A stretch of 64,000 nt of DNA from Methylobacterium gossipiicola (GCF_900113485.1 NZ_FOPM01000008.1:62001-126000); one strand, 5' to 3'; counted from the first letter of the stretch, positions 46,392 through 56,211 are shown. The notes: generated from the letters alone by a model not told the origin. Numbers and translations are program-made.

Positions 46392-47621
46392 ATGGCAGAG
46401 ACGCTGATCAAGGTCGATCTCACGCAATCGGCCTACGACAACGACAAGGTCCACAACCGCTGGCACCCCGACATCCCCATGGTCGCCATGGTGAAGCCCG
46501 GCGACGACTTCATCGTCGAGACCTACGACTGGACCGGCGGCTTCATCAAGAACAACGATTCCGCCGACGATGTGCGCGACATCGACCTCTCCATCGTGCA
46601 CTTCCTCTCCGGCCCCATCGGCGTCGAGGGCGCCGAGCCCGGCGACCTTCTGGTGGTCGATCTCCTCGACATCGGCGCCATGCCGGAGAGCCAGTGGGGC
46701 TTCAACGGCTTCTTCTCCAAGAAGAACGGCGGCGGCTTCCTCGACGAGCACTTTCCCCTGGCCCAGAAGTCGATCTGGGACTTCGAGGGCATGTTCACGA
46801 AATCTCGCCACGTCCCCGGCGTGCGCTTCCCCGGCCTGATCCACCCCGGCCTCATCGGCTGCCTACCCGACCCGAAGATGCTGGAGACCTGGAACACCCG
46901 CGAAAAGGCGCTGTTCGACACCGACCCGAACCGGGTGCCGGCGCTGGCCACCCTCCCCTTCGCCCCCACCGCCCATATGGGCCGGCTCAAGGGCGAGGCC
47001 CGCGACAAGGCCGCGGCCACGGGCGCCCGCACGGTGCCGGGACGCGAGCACGGCGGCAATTGCGACATCAAGGACCTGTCGCGCGGCTCGAAGATCTACT
47101 TCCCCGTCTACGTACCGGGCGCCGGCCTCTCCATGGGCGACCTGCATTTCAGCCAGGGCGACGGCGAGATCACCTTCTGCGGCGCCATCGAGATGGCCGG
47201 TTGGGTCCACCTCAAGGTCAACATCATCAAGGACGGCATGCGCAAGTACGGGATCAAGAACCCGATCTTCAAGCCGTCGCCGATCACGCCGAAATTCGAC
47301 GACCACCTCATCTTCGAGGGCGTCTCCGTCGACGAGCACGGCAAGCAGCATTACCTCGACGTCACGGTGGCGTACCGCCAGGCCTGCCTCAACGCCATCG
47401 AGTACCTGAAGAAGTTCGGCTATTCGGGCGCCCAGGCCTACTCGATCCTCGGCACGGCGCCGGTCCAGGGCCACATCTCGGGCGTGGTCGACATTCCCAA
47501 CGCCTGCGCGACCCTGTGGATTCCCACGAAGATCTTCGACTTCGACATCAACCCCGGCGCCGACGGGCCGACGAAGTTTTTGGACGGCTCGATCCAGATG
47601 CCGCTCTCGCCGGATCTTTGA
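46392..47621 (+). CDS. fmdA: formamidase
   Basis: 409 residues, close to the length of Methylophilus FmdA. The acetamidase/formamidase signatures are plain: ETLIKVDLTQSAYDNDKVHN at the start, HNRWHPDIPMVAMVKPGDDF, GFFSKKNGGGFLDEHFPLAQ, HPGLIGCLPD, REHGGNCDIKDLSRGSKIYF, and MGDLHFSQGDGEITFCGAIE. It hydrolyses formamide to formate and ammonia; in a methylotroph formate enters C1 metabolism and ammonia supplies nitrogen. ATG 46392 follows GGGAAGGGAG. Followed after 2 bases by fmdB. Confidence 0.95.
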   Translation: MAETLIKVDLTQSAYDNDKVHNRWHPDIPMVAMVKPGDDFIVETYDWTGGFIKNNDSADDVRDIDLSIVHFLSGPIGVEGAEPGDLLVVDLLDIGAMPESQWGFNGFFSKKNGGGFLDEHFPLAQKSIWDFEGMFTKSRHVPGVRFPGLIHPGLIGCLPDPKMLETWNTREKALFDTDPNRVPALATLPFAPTAHMGRLKGEARDKAAATGARTVPGREHGGNCDIKDLSRGSKIYFPVYVPGAGLSMGDLHFSQGDGEITFCGAIEMAGWVHLKVNIIKDGMRKYGIKNPIFKPSPITPKFDDHLIFEGVSVDEHGKQHYLDVTVAYRQACLNAIEYLKKFGYSGAQAYSILGTAPVQGHISGVVDIPNACATLWIPTKIFDFDINPGADGPTKFLDGSIQMPLSPDL

Positions 47622-47623
47622 TC

Positions 47624-47941
47624 ATGCCGGTCTACGATTACGCTTGCGAGGCCTGCGGGCCGTTCACGGTCCTGCGCCCCATGGCGCAGTTTCAGGATCC
47701 CCACGACTGCCCCGATTGCGGCGCGGAATGCGGGCGCGCCTTCCTCACGGCACCCAACCTCGCTTCCATGGATGCCGGGCGCCGCAAGGCGTACGCGACC
47801 AACGAGCGGAGCCAGCACGCGCCGCGCAGATCGTCCGGGCACGGGGCGGGATGCGGCTGCTGCTCCGGGGCGAAGGCCAAGACCACGCAGCCGGCCGCCA
47901 AGAGCTTCCCCAACGCGCGGCCGTGGATGATCAGCCACTGA
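47624..47941 (+). CDS. fmdB: FmdB-family zinc ribbon protein
   Basis: 105 residues. The first 45 residues are the FmdB zinc ribbon: MPVYDYACEACGPF and CPDCGAECGRAF, two Cys pairs for one zinc. A longer, probably disordered tail contains a second cysteine group (GAGCGCCSGAK). FmdB was named as a putative regulator in the Methylophilus formamide operon; its action is not established. The start is 2 bases after the fmdA stop, so translation is coupled. Confidence 0.9.
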   Translation: MPVYDYACEACGPFTVLRPMAQFQDPHDCPDCGAECGRAFLTAPNLASMDAGRRKAYATNERSQHAPRRSSGHGAGCGCCSGAKAKTTQPAAKSFPNARPWMISH

Positions 47942-47944
47942 CCT

Positions 47945-48165
47945 CCCTCTCCCCGCTTGCGGGGAGAGGGCCACGGCCCCCTCGCCGGGGCCGTGGCAAG
48001 CGGAGGCGAAGCCGCAGCGAGGGTAAGGACGCGCGATCGGATGAGGCTCCGGCGGCGACGCTCCTCACCTTCAGCGGCCGCCTCGCCGCGCTCCCCGACA
48101 GGGGGGAAACGCGGCCCTCTCCCCGTAAGCGGGGCGAGGGGATGTACGCATCCGCCGAAATTCAT
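47945..48165. repeat. interspersed repeat family A, copy 2, between fmdB and amiE
   Basis: CCTCTCCCCGCTTGCGGGGAG forms a tight hairpin at the left, followed by GGCCACGGCCCC, CAAGCGGAGGCGAAGCCGC, and a terminal block CCCTCTCCCCGTAAGCGGGG at about 48115-48134. The same elements in the same order occur at 4205-4327. It fills nearly all of the 241-base gap before amiE. Confidence 0.65.
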
Positions 48166-48182
48166 GAGGGAAAAATCGCGCC

Positions 48183-49235
48183 ATGATGCACGGAGACATC
48201 TCGTCCAGCGCCGACAGCGTCGGCGTTGCAGTGGTGAACTACAAGATGCCCCGCCTCCACACGAAGATGGAGGTGCTGGAGAACGCTCAGGCCATCGCCG
48301 ACATGGTGGTCGGCATGAAATCCGGCCTGCCCGGCCTCGACCTCGTGATCTTCCCCGAATACTCGACCCACGGCATCATGTACGACGCCGCCGAGATGTA
48401 CGAGACGGCGACCACCGTACCGGGCGCCGAGACCGAGATCTTCGCCGCCGCCTGCCGCAAGGCCAAGGTCTGGGGCGTGTTCTCGCTCACCGGCGAGCGG
48501 CACGAGGAACACCCGCACAAGGCGCCCTACAACACCCTCATCCTCATGAACGATGCGGGCGAGATCGTACAGAAATACCGCAAGATCATGCCCTGGACGC
48601 CCATTGAGGGGTGGTATCCGGGTGACCGCACCTACGTCTCGGACGGGCCGAAGGGCCTCAAGATCAGTCTCATCATCTGCGACGACGGCAACTACCCCGA
48701 GATCTGGCGCGACTGCGCCATGCGGGGGGCCGAACTCATCGTCCGCTGCCAGGGTTACATGTATCCGGCCAAGGAACAGCAGATCCTCATGTCGAAGGCG
48801 ATGGCCTTCGCCAACAACACCTACGTGGCCGTGGCGAACGCAGCGGGGTTCGACGGGGTCTATTCCTATTTCGGCCACTCGGCCATCGTCGGCTTCGACG
48901 GGCGCACGCTCGGCGAGTGCGGCGAGGAGGAGATGGGCATCCAATACGCGGCCCTGTCGAAGTTCCTGATTCGGGATGCGCGGGCCCACGGTCAGTCCGA
49001 GAACCACCTCTTCAAGCTGCTGCACCGCGGCTACACCGGCATGATCAACTCCAAGGAGAACCGTCACGGGCTGTCCGAATGCCCGTACGACTTCTACCGC
49101 CGCTGGATCGAGGACCCCGATGCCACCCGCGATGCCGTGCGGGCCATTACCCGTCAGGGAGTCGGCACCGAGGAATGTCCCATCGACGGTATCCCATTCG
49201 TCGGCAAGGGCGAAGGTCCGCCGGACTCAGCCTGA
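48183..49235 (+). CDS. amiE: aliphatic amidase
   Basis: 350 residues, nitrilase fold. The catalytic triad falls at the same numbers as in Pseudomonas AmiE: Glu59 ([10 protein letters not shown]), Lys134 (QKYRKIMPW) and Cys166 ([15 protein letters not shown]). Further AmiE blocks are [14 protein letters not shown] and [13 protein letters not shown]. It hydrolyses short aliphatic amides such as acetamide and propionamide to the acid and ammonia in the cytoplasm. Downstream of the formamidase genes in the same direction, it widens the amide range of the locus. The 241-base repeat-filled gap leaves open whether it shares their transcript. Confidence 0.95.
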   Translation: MMHGDISSSADSVGVAVVNYKMPRLHTKMEVLENAQAIADMVVGMKSGLPGLDLVIFPEYSTHGIMYDAAEMYETATTVPGAETEIFAAACRKAKVWGVFSLTGERHEEHPHKAPYNTLILMNDAGEIVQKYRKIMPWTPIEGWYPGDRTYVSDGPKGLKISLIICDDGNYPEIWRDCAMRGAELIVRCQGYMYPAKEQQILMSKAMAFANNTYVAVANAAGFDGVYSYFGHSAIVGFDGRTLGECGEEEMGIQYAALSKFLIRDARAHGQSENHLFKLLHRGYTGMINSKENRHGLSECPYDFYRRWIEDPDATRDAVRAITRQGVGTEECPIDGIPFVGKGEGPPDSA

Positions 49236-49396
49236 CGGTATCGATTTCCCTCGATAAGTATCGGCCCGTTGGATGTGTTTCGCCGGGCCGATGTCGGGGC
49301 GTCGCCGATGCCTCATTGAACGAGGCGTGAGTGTTTGACGCGCGATCAGGAAGAAACGCCAGCACCTAACCTTTTGTCGGGGATTTGGAGGATTTC

Positions 49397-49405
49397 GTTA
49401 ACCAT
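49397..49405 (+). promoter_or_regulatory. possible CtrA half-site before the chemoreceptor gene
   Basis: GTTAACCAT matches a CtrA half-site (TTAACCAT), about 45 bases before the chosen ATG; a CTAACC lies about 30 bases further upstream. Single half-sites occur by chance, so this is a weak call. Confidence 0.3.
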
Positions 49406-49447
49406 CGGGCGGCATTGATGGGCGAAGGTCTGTCTCAGGGTTCGTCC

Positions 49448-51139
49448 ATGTCGGTTCTGTCGCACATCAAAATACTGTACAAGTTCCTGCTTGTCGTCGG
49501 CATGATCGGCCTCGTCGTCGGAGGTTGTGCCTGGTACTCTTCCGTTCAGATGGGTGCGATCGATACGGCCTACACACGGTTCATCGACAGGGATTCCCGC
49601 GCCGCAACGAGCGCACGCCGCCTCAATCGCCTCGTCTACCAGATGGGTTACACCGCCTACCGGATGGTGGCCGAGACCGACCGGGAGGCCGTTCTGAGGG
49701 TCAGTGCCAGTTTCGAGGCATTGCCCGCTGAGGTTCACTCGCTTCTGGCCGAGGTTCGTACCAACGCGCCGTACTTCGCCCCGCGCGTCGACGCGGTTGC
49801 GGATCTCCTCGACAGCTACGTCCGCAACATCGAACTCATGCGCGCCCTGGCGGCACAGGATCGCAATGCCCAGGCCCTCGCCCTCGGGCACGAGAAGGTC
49901 GACCCCGTTCAGGAGAAGGTGTTCCTGGCCGTCCGCGCCCTCGGGAAGGACATCGAGACACGGATTGAGCAGGGCTCTGACGATTTGACCGCCCAAACCA
50001 TCGCCACCCGCCGCAACACCATGATCCTGTCGGTGGGCGGCCTCTTGCTCGGGGCGCTGCTGGCGACGCTCGTGGTGATCTTCAGCATCACCCGCCCCAT
50101 CGCGGGCTTGATCGGGGCGCTGCAGGGCATGGCCCGGGGCGACGTCGACGCGCGCATCCCGGAAGCCGGACGCGGCGACGAGATCGGTGCCATCGGCCGT
50201 GCCGTGGAGGGGATCAGGGCACTGGTGGCGCAGAAGGCCGCCGAGGAGGCCGAGATCCGTCGGATCGCCGATGCGGCGGCAGTAACGGCGCGTCGCCGCA
50301 CCATGATCGAACTCGCCGATGGCTTCGAGGGCGCGGTGGGCGGCATCGTCGGACAATTGTCCACCGCCGCCACCACGCTCCAGACCACCGCCCGGTCCAT
50401 GAGCGCCACCGCCACCGAGACCGCGAGCCAGTCCACCACCGTGGCGGCGGCGGCCGAGGAGGCGGCAGCCAATGTCGGCACCGTGGCGGCGGCGGCCGAG
50501 GAACTCGGCGCCTCCGTGCAGGAAATCAGCCGCCAGGTCGGCGGTTCCGCCGACCTGGCGCACGCGGCCGTGTCGGAAGCGGATCAGACGGTCGCCCTCG
50601 TCCAGACCCTCGCGACGGCGGCGGCCCGCGTCGGCGACGTGGTCGGGCTCATCTCGAGCATCGCCGGCCAGACCAACCTGCTGGCCCTCAACGCGACCAT
50701 CGAGGCGGCGCGGGCCGGCGAATCCGGCCGGGGCTTCGCCGTGGTGGCGACGGAGGTGAAGGAACTCGCCGGCCAGACGGCGCGGGCGACGGAGGAGATC
50801 GCCAGCCAGATCACCCAGATCCAGGGGGCCACGGGTCAGGCCGTCACGGCCATCGGCAACATCACCAACCGCATCCGCGAGATCAGCGGCGTCGCCACCA
50901 CCATCGCGGCCGCCGTCGAAGAACAGGGCGCGGCGACCCAGGAGATCGTGCGCAACGTTTCTCAGGCGGCCGTCGGCACCGGCGAGGTCACGGGCAACAT
51001 CACCGGTGTCGCCCGGGCGGCGGAGGAAACGGGGACCGCGGCGAACCACGTCCTGTCTTCCGCCTCCGACCTGTCGCGCCAGTCCGATCACCTCGGCGTC
51101 GAGGTCCGTCGCTTCCTCGCCACCGTTCGGGCGGCGTGA
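49448..51139 (+). CDS. membrane methyl-accepting chemotaxis protein
   Basis: 563 residues. Transmembrane helix 1 at about 10-31 ([18 protein letters not shown]), a helical periplasmic domain of about 160 residues, helix 2 at about 192-214 ([20 protein letters not shown]), HAMP ([20 protein letters not shown]) and an MCP signalling domain with tip [20 protein letters not shown]. The periplasmic part resembles four-helix-bundle sensor domains; its ligand is unknown. ATG 49448 is preferred because the helix begins soon after; ATG 49418 and TTG 49385 are in-frame alternatives. The gene lies beside the amide locus, so amide taxis is conceivable but unproven. Confidence 0.85.
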   Translation: MSVLSHIKILYKFLLVVGMIGLVVGGCAWYSSVQMGAIDTAYTRFIDRDSRAATSARRLNRLVYQMGYTAYRMVAETDREAVLRVSASFEALPAEVHSLLAEVRTNAPYFAPRVDAVADLLDSYVRNIELMRALAAQDRNAQALALGHEKVDPVQEKVFLAVRALGKDIETRIEQGSDDLTAQTIATRRNTMILSVGGLLLGALLATLVVIFSITRPIAGLIGALQGMARGDVDARIPEAGRGDEIGAIGRAVEGIRALVAQKAAEEAEIRRIADAAAVTARRRTMIELADGFEGAVGGIVGQLSTAATTLQTTARSMSATATETASQSTTVAAAAEEAAANVGTVAAAAEELGASVQEISRQVGGSADLAHAAVSEADQTVALVQTLATAAARVGDVVGLISSIAGQTNLLALNATIEAARAGESGRGFAVVATEVKELAGQTARATEEIASQITQIQGATGQAVTAIGNITNRIREISGVATTIAAAVEEQGAATQEIVRNVSQAAVGTGEVTGNITGVARAAEETGTAANHVLSSASDLSRQSDHLGVEVRRFLATVRAA

Positions 51140-51171
51140 TCGCGCGCGGCTGATGTCGTTCGGTTGGCGAA

Positions 51172-52371
51172 TCAGCCGAGGCGCGGGGTGCCGGCCGGAA
51201 TCGCGCCGGGGGCGATGTCCCCCCGGCGGGCCGTCAGGGTGAGCCCCAACGCCAGGACGGCGATGCCGGCGCCGAGCCAGGGCAGGCTGCCGTAGCCGAG
51301 TCCCAGGGTGAGGGCGCCGCCGCCCAGGGCGGCGCCGCTGGCGTTTCCGAGGTTGAACGCACCCTGGTTCAGGGTCGAGGCGAGGTTCGGCGCGTCGGTG
51401 GCCGCCTCCACCACCCAGACCTGCAGGGGCGAAACCAGGGCGAAGACCAGGGCGCCCCAGACCGGCAGGGTCAGGATTGCGGGGATCGCCGCCCGGCTGG
51501 TGAAGGCGAACAGCACCAGCACGGCCACGAGGGCGGCAAAGCTTCCGACCACCGTCGCCATCAGATGGCGGTCGGCCAAGCGTCCGCCCGCGAGGTTGCC
51601 CAGTGTCAGGCCGAGACCGAACAGCAGCAGGGCGCCCGTCACTTCGTGCGGGGTCAAGCCGCTGACGCTGACGAGGAGCGGCGCGATGTAGGTGAAGACC
51701 GTGAACAGGCTGACGGAGGCCAGGGTGCTCACCAGCATCGGCAGCAGGACGCTCCAGCGGCGCAGGGAGCGGAACTCCCCGGCGAGGCCGCCCCGCGAGC
51801 CCGGCAGGCCCCGGGGCACGAAGGCCGCGATGGCGGCGGCCGCGATCACGCCGAGGCCGAGTACGGCCCAGAACGTCGCCCGCCAGCCCGCGACCTGCCC
51901 GAGCGCCGTGCCGAACGGAACCCCGAGGACGTTGGCAAGGGTCAGGCCGGTGAACATCAGGGCCACGGCCTGGGCCCGTTGCGTCGGGGGAACGAGGTTG
52001 CTCGCCACCACGGCGCCGATTCCGAAGAACGCCCCGTGGGCGAAGGCCGTGACGACGCGCGCGATCATGAGGGCGCCATAGGTCGGCGCAAGGGCGCAGC
52101 CGAGATTGCCGATGAGGAAGACGCCCATGAGCACGAGGAGCGCCGTCTTGCGCGGCAGCCGCGCCGTGGCGATGGCCACGATGGGAGCCCCGACGGCGAC
52201 GCCGAGGGCGTAGCCGGATACGAGCAGACCCGCCCGGGGAACGCTGACATCGAAGCTTGTCGCCACCTCGGGCAGCAGGCCCATGATGACGAACTCGGTG
52301 GTGCCGATGCCGAAAGAGGCCGCGGCCAAAGCCAGGATCGGAGCCGATAACAAGCGTGGACTGGATCGCAT
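51172..52371 (-). CDS. MFS efflux transporter, AraJ/YdhP-like
   Basis: 399 residues with 12 helices. The start LALAAASFGIGTTEFVIMGL and LLPEVATSFDVSVPRAGLLV is the pattern of the AraJ / sugar-efflux DHA1 group; the loop 2-3 motif reads IATARLPRKTALL, and the central GVPFGTALGQVAGWRATFW is typical. Likely drug or metabolite efflux; substrate unknown. Convergent with the chemoreceptor gene, 32 bases apart. Confidence 0.85.
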   Translation of the reverse strand: MRSSPRLLSAPILALAAASFGIGTTEFVIMGLLPEVATSFDVSVPRAGLLVSGYALGVAVGAPIVAIATARLPRKTALLVLMGVFLIGNLGCALAPTYGALMIARVVTAFAHGAFFGIGAVVASNLVPPTQRAQAVALMFTGLTLANVLGVPFGTALGQVAGWRATFWAVLGLGVIAAAAIAAFVPRGLPGSRGGLAGEFRSLRRWSVLLPMLVSTLASVSLFTVFTYIAPLLVSVSGLTPHEVTGALLLFGLGLTLGNLAGGRLADRHLMATVVGSFAALVAVLVLFAFTSRAAIPAILTLPVWGALVFALVSPLQVWVVEAATDAPNLASTLNQGAFNLGNASGAALGGGALTLGLGYGSLPWLGAGIAVLALGLTLTARRGDIAPGAIPAGTPRLG

Positions 52372-52630
52372 CGAGCGCCTCGCATTCGCGGCCCCGGGCG
52401 CGAGCCACGCGGGGCGATCACGCTGCAGTGCAGCATACGGTGCGATCTAACACGGTCGCGCAGGGGCGCCGATGCCCCCTGTTTCGCGGGTCTCCCGCGC
52501 CCGGAACATGGAACCCGGTCGGAACTCAGCGCCGAGGGGCGATCGAGAATGCGAAAAGCCACCCCCGTCGGGCGGGGATGGTTTGGCGAAGGGGCGGGCG
52601 ACCCGACAGGAACGCCCGAACGCGAAGAAC

Positions 52631-53170
52631 TCAGGCGTCGGCCTTCTTGCGGGGGCCGCGACGCTTCTTCTCGGGCGCGGTGGGGGCCTCCGGCTCGTCC
52701 TGCGGCTCCGGCTCGGCGCTCGCGACCTCTTCCTCGGGGCCGGACTTGGCGAGACCCTTGCGGCGCTGCTGGCCGAGACCGAGGGCGCGGGCGAGTTCGG
52801 AGCGTTGTTCGGAATAGCTCGCCGACGTCATCGGGTAATCGGGCGCGAGGCCCCACTTGGCGCGGTACTGCTCCGGCGTCAGGCCGCGCAGGGTCAAGTG
52901 GCGGCGCAGGGTCTTGTACTGCTTTCCGTCCTCGAAGCTGATCAAGTAATCCGCCGTGATGGAGCGACGAATTTCCTGCGGTGTCGCCTTCGGCGGACCG
53001 GCCTCGGCGGCCGGTGCACCCGTGGCCGTCACGCCCCGGATCGCTTCATGGACATCGCTGAGCAGTTTCGGCAGCTCGGCGCTCTGGACATGGTTGTTGC
53101 TGACATAAGCGGAGACGATATCCGCCGCCAGGGTGATTAAACGAGCTGAATCGGATTCTGTGTCGGTCAT
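52631..53170 (-). CDS. mucR: MucR/Ros-family transcriptional regulator
   Basis: 179 residues. The N-terminal helical part (about 1-60) is followed by the Ros/MucR domain (about 70-145): ADYLISFEDGKQYKTLRRHL, GLTPEQYRAKWGLAPDYPMT and LARALGLGQQRRKG. The zinc-ligand Cys of classical members (YxxCLED) is Ser here, and the second His region (THY) reads TLRG, so this is a zinc-less variant, a class known in Mesorhizobium and Methylobacterium. A charged Glu/Lys tail follows. MucR proteins bind AT-rich DNA, control surface polysaccharide and flagellar genes, and repress themselves. Confidence 0.88.
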   Translation of the reverse strand: MTDTESDSARLITLAADIVSAYVSNNHVQSAELPKLLSDVHEAIRGVTATGAPAAEAGPPKATPQEIRRSITADYLISFEDGKQYKTLRRHLTLRGLTPEQYRAKWGLAPDYPMTSASYSEQRSELARALGLGQQRRKGLAKSGPEEEVASAEPEPQDEPEAPTAPEKKRRGPRKKADA

Positions 53171-53923
53171 AGGACGGATGCCACTCTTAACTTAAATCGT
53201 ACTCGTTGAGAGCCTAAGCTCAGTTCTTTTCGCGATCAATGTTTTGTCGCGCCGATTTGAAGTTTTTTCGCCACTAGTTGTGGATCGGTGCTGAAATCCT
53301 CGCGCTTCACACGCAGCGCTTGGCGTCATCCCGCATGAGTTGCTGAACGTCGCTGCGATGCGAATGCCCTGCCGCGCGGTGCGCGATGTCCGAAGAAAAG
53401 CCGTCTTCCGAATCACCGGCACCGGTAAGCGTTCGCCATCGGGCGCGTGTAGCGTGTTCTACTCCCGAACGATCACGATACCGGCTCATCTTGGAGTCGA
53501 CCGCCGAAATTCCATGGCCTCCCGGAAAAAATTCGTCCCGGCCATGTCGATCGACGAATTTGCCTGGGGGAGGTTTCAATACTGGCAGTGGCACGATCGA
53601 AATCTCTTGGCAATGGCATCCGGCTCCCGATACCGCCATCCACCGAAGATGAGCGATGATCCTGTGCCGTCGATTGCCGTTCGCAAGCGCACAAGAGGTC
53701 GGTGCGACGGCTCTACGAACCGCCGTCGTCCGGGGCCGTCTTTCACGGTACCGGTGAAACCCTCAATGGATACGGGCGAAGACCCATCGTCTCCATGAAG
53801 AGCCGGATGCGCCATGGATCGGCGCGCCGAAGCCCGGCAAGTCTGAATCGCGCCGTTAACCATCCGCTAACCATGCGGGCGGCAAATCTTGCCGGGTCCC
53901 AGTCCGGGGCAGCGGGGATAGCG
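53171..53923. other. 753-base intergenic region between mucR and flhA
   Basis: The first 130 bases next to mucR are AT-rich with several T/A runs (CTTAACTTAAATCG, GAAGTTTTTTCGCC), suitable for MucR autoregulation. The middle contains open frames on both strands, but none has a ribosome binding site, recognisable motif or coding-like composition. The right end carries the CtrA-like site before flhA. No RNA gene was recognised. Confidence 0.4.
53856..53872 (+). promoter_or_regulatory. CtrA-type binding site before flhA
   Basis: TTAA-CCATCCG-CTAACC fits the CtrA consensus TTAA-N7-TTAAC with one mismatch. It lies about 52 bases before the flhA ATG, consistent with CtrA control of flagellar genes in alphaproteobacteria. 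Confidence 0.6.
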
Positions 53924-56089
53924 ATGAGTGAGGCGGCCACGCCGGTGTCGGGGCAAGGATCGGGGCTGGCGGGCGCCGGCCTAAGCTTCGGTCAGTTCGC
54001 GAGTTTCGCGAAGCCCAATCGAGCCAACTTCCAGGCGCTTTCGAAGCGCACCGACCTGTTCTTCGCCGCGGCCGTGATGGGCATCCTCACGGTGCTCATC
54101 TTCCCCCTGCCCGCCTTCCTGCTCGATCTGCTGCTCGCCGTCTCGATCATCATCTCGGTGCTGATCATGATGACGGGGTTGTTCATCGACAACCCGCTCG
54201 AGTTCACCGTCTTCCCGACGTTGTTGCTCGTCGCGACCCTGCTGCGGCTCGCCCTCAACCTCGCCTCGACCCGCCTCATCCTCGGCCACGGCCACGAAGG
54301 GACGGCGGCGGCCGGTCACGTCATCGAGGCGTTCGGCAACTTCGTGATGGGGGGCAACTTCATCATCGGGATCATCGTGTTCGCGATTCTCATCATCGTG
54401 AACTTCGTGGTCATCACCAAGGGGTCGGGCCGTATCGCCGAAGTCGCGGCGCGCTTCACCCTCGACGCCATGCCGGGCAAGCAAATGGCCATCGACGCCG
54501 ACCTCTCGGCGGGCCTCATCGACGAGAAGGCCGCCAAGGCCCGCCGCGCCGCCCTGGAGGAGGAATCCTCGTTCTTCGGCGCCATGGACGGCGCCTCGAA
54601 GTTCGTGCGCGGAGACGCCATCGCGGCCCTGCTCATCACCTTCATCAACGTCATCGGCGGCATCATCATCGGCGTCGCCCAACAGGGCATGCCGTTCATG
54701 GGAGCGGCCAAGACCTACACCCTGCTCACCATCGGTGACGGCCTCGCCTCGCAGGTGCCCGCCCTCATCGTCTCGACGGCGGCCGGTATCCTCGTCTCGA
54801 AGGCCGGCGTGAAGGGCTCGGCCGACAAGGCGCTCGGCAAGCAGCTCGCCAACTATCCGAAGGCGCTCGGCATGTCGGCCGGCGTCATGGTGCTGCTCTC
54901 GTTCCTGCCCGGCATGCCGATGCTGCCCTTCCTGGGGCTCGCCGCCGCTTCAGGCTACGCCGCCTGGCACTTCGCCAAGCTTGCCCGCGAAGCCATGCCC
55001 CGCGATGCCGACGGCGTGCCCATGGACGCCACCGCCGTGGCGGCGGCCAAGGAGGAGACGGTGACGGATCTCCTCAAGCTCGACGACCTCAAGCTCGAGA
55101 TGGGTTACGCGCTCCTCGCCCTCGTCAACGGTCCCGAGGGGCAGGACCGGCTGACCGACCAGATCAAGGCCCTGCGCCGCCAGCTCGCCGCCGACCTCGG
55201 TTTCGTGATGCCGTCCGTGCGCATCCTCGATAACGTCCAGCTCGATGCCAACGCCTACGTGGTGCGGGTGAAGGAGATCGAGGCCGGCACGGGGCAGATC
55301 TTTCCCGGTCTCTACATGGCCATGGATCCCATGGGCGGTCAGGTGCAGCTCCCCGGCCAGCACATGACGGAGCCGACCTTCGGCCTGCCCGCCACCTGGA
55401 TCGACGCGTCCCTGCGCGATCAGGCCCAGCTCAAGGGCTACACCGTGGTGGACGCCGCGACCGTGGTCTCGACGCACCTCACCGAAATCATCAAGGCCCA
55501 CGTCTCGGAGCTTCTCAGCCACGTCGAGGTGCAGAAGCTCCTGCGCGAGGCCTCGAAGGAGCACGGCGAGCTCCTCAAGGAGGTGATGCCGAGCCAGATC
55601 GCCTCGACGGGCATCCAGCGCGTGCTGCAGTTCCTCCTCGCCGAGCGCGTCTCGATCCGCGACATGGGCTCGATCATCGAAGGCGTCGCCGAGGTCGCCG
55701 GTCACCTCAAGAACCCGCGCGACATCGTCGAGCACGTGCGCGCCCGCCTCGGCCGCCAGATCTGCGCCCAGTATCAGGGGGCGGACGGCATGTTGCCGAT
55801 CATTACCCTGTCGCCCGCCTGGGAGCAGGCCTTCCTCGACTCCATCGCCGGCGACCGCGACGAGCGCTACCTCGCCATGCAGCCGTCCAAGCTCTCGGAA
55901 TTCGTCAACGCTGTCCGCGATCAGTTCGAGACCGCCGCGCGCATGGGCGAGATGCCGGTCCTCGTCACTTCGGTCCAGTCCCGCCCGTTCGTCCGCTCCA
56001 TCATCGAACGCTTCCGCCGCGAGACCCCGGTCATCAGCCAGGCGGAAATTCATCCCCGCGCCCGCCTGAGGACGGTGGGATCGGTGTGA
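53924..56089 (+). CDS. flhA: flagellar type III export apparatus membrane protein FlhA
   Basis: 721 residues. The N-terminal half has eight helices (FFAAAVMGILTVLIFPLPAF, LLLAVSIIISVLIMMTGLFI) and the highly conserved cytoplasmic FHIPEP-type loop with FTLDAMPGKQMAIDADLSAG and GAMDGASKFVRGDAIA. The C-terminal half is the export-gate nonamer domain (EPTFGLPATWID, VVSTHLTEIIKAHVSELLS). It forms the proton-driven export gate for flagellar subunits. ATG 53924 follows GGGGA; it is separated from the other flagellar genes nearby by a YbhN-type gene. Confidence 0.95.
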   Translation: MSEAATPVSGQGSGLAGAGLSFGQFASFAKPNRANFQALSKRTDLFFAAAVMGILTVLIFPLPAFLLDLLLAVSIIISVLIMMTGLFIDNPLEFTVFPTLLLVATLLRLALNLASTRLILGHGHEGTAAAGHVIEAFGNFVMGGNFIIGIIVFAILIIVNFVVITKGSGRIAEVAARFTLDAMPGKQMAIDADLSAGLIDEKAAKARRAALEEESSFFGAMDGASKFVRGDAIAALLITFINVIGGIIIGVAQQGMPFMGAAKTYTLLTIGDGLASQVPALIVSTAAGILVSKAGVKGSADKALGKQLANYPKALGMSAGVMVLLSFLPGMPMLPFLGLAAASGYAAWHFAKLAREAMPRDADGVPMDATAVAAAKEETVTDLLKLDDLKLEMGYALLALVNGPEGQDRLTDQIKALRRQLAADLGFVMPSVRILDNVQLDANAYVVRVKEIEAGTGQIFPGLYMAMDPMGGQVQLPGQHMTEPTFGLPATWIDASLRDQAQLKGYTVVDAATVVSTHLTEIIKAHVSELLSHVEVQKLLREASKEHGELLKEVMPSQIASTGIQRVLQFLLAERVSIRDMGSIIEGVAEVAGHLKNPRDIVEHVRARLGRQICAQYQGADGMLPIITLSPAWEQAFLDSIAGDRDERYLAMQPSKLSEFVNAVRDQFETAARMGEMPVLVTSVQSRPFVRSIIERFRRETPVISQAEIHPRARLRTVGSV

Positions 56090-56115
56090 TCCTGGCGGCC
56101 CCCGCGATACAAAAA

Positions 56116-56166
56116 GAAGACCCGCTTCGCGTCCGCCTCGAAAGGATCGGATGCAAGCGGGCCTTC
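56116..56166. terminator. inverted repeat between the convergent flhA and YbhN-type genes
   Basis: GAAG-A-CCCGCTT (56116-56127) pairs with AAGCGGG-C-CTTC (56155-56166), one mismatch, with a 27-base loop. An A-run precedes it on the plus strand (56110-56115), giving a U-run for minus-strand transcripts. Confidence 0.4.
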
Positions 56167-56211
56167 GGAATCGAAAAGCCTTCGGGCGCGAGCGCCTTCA
56201 GGATCGTGGGA

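Noticed and set aside
53340..53798. Protein gene between mucR and flhA
   Set aside because: No ribosome binding site, no motif, unlike codon use, and equally long frames on both strands at the same place.
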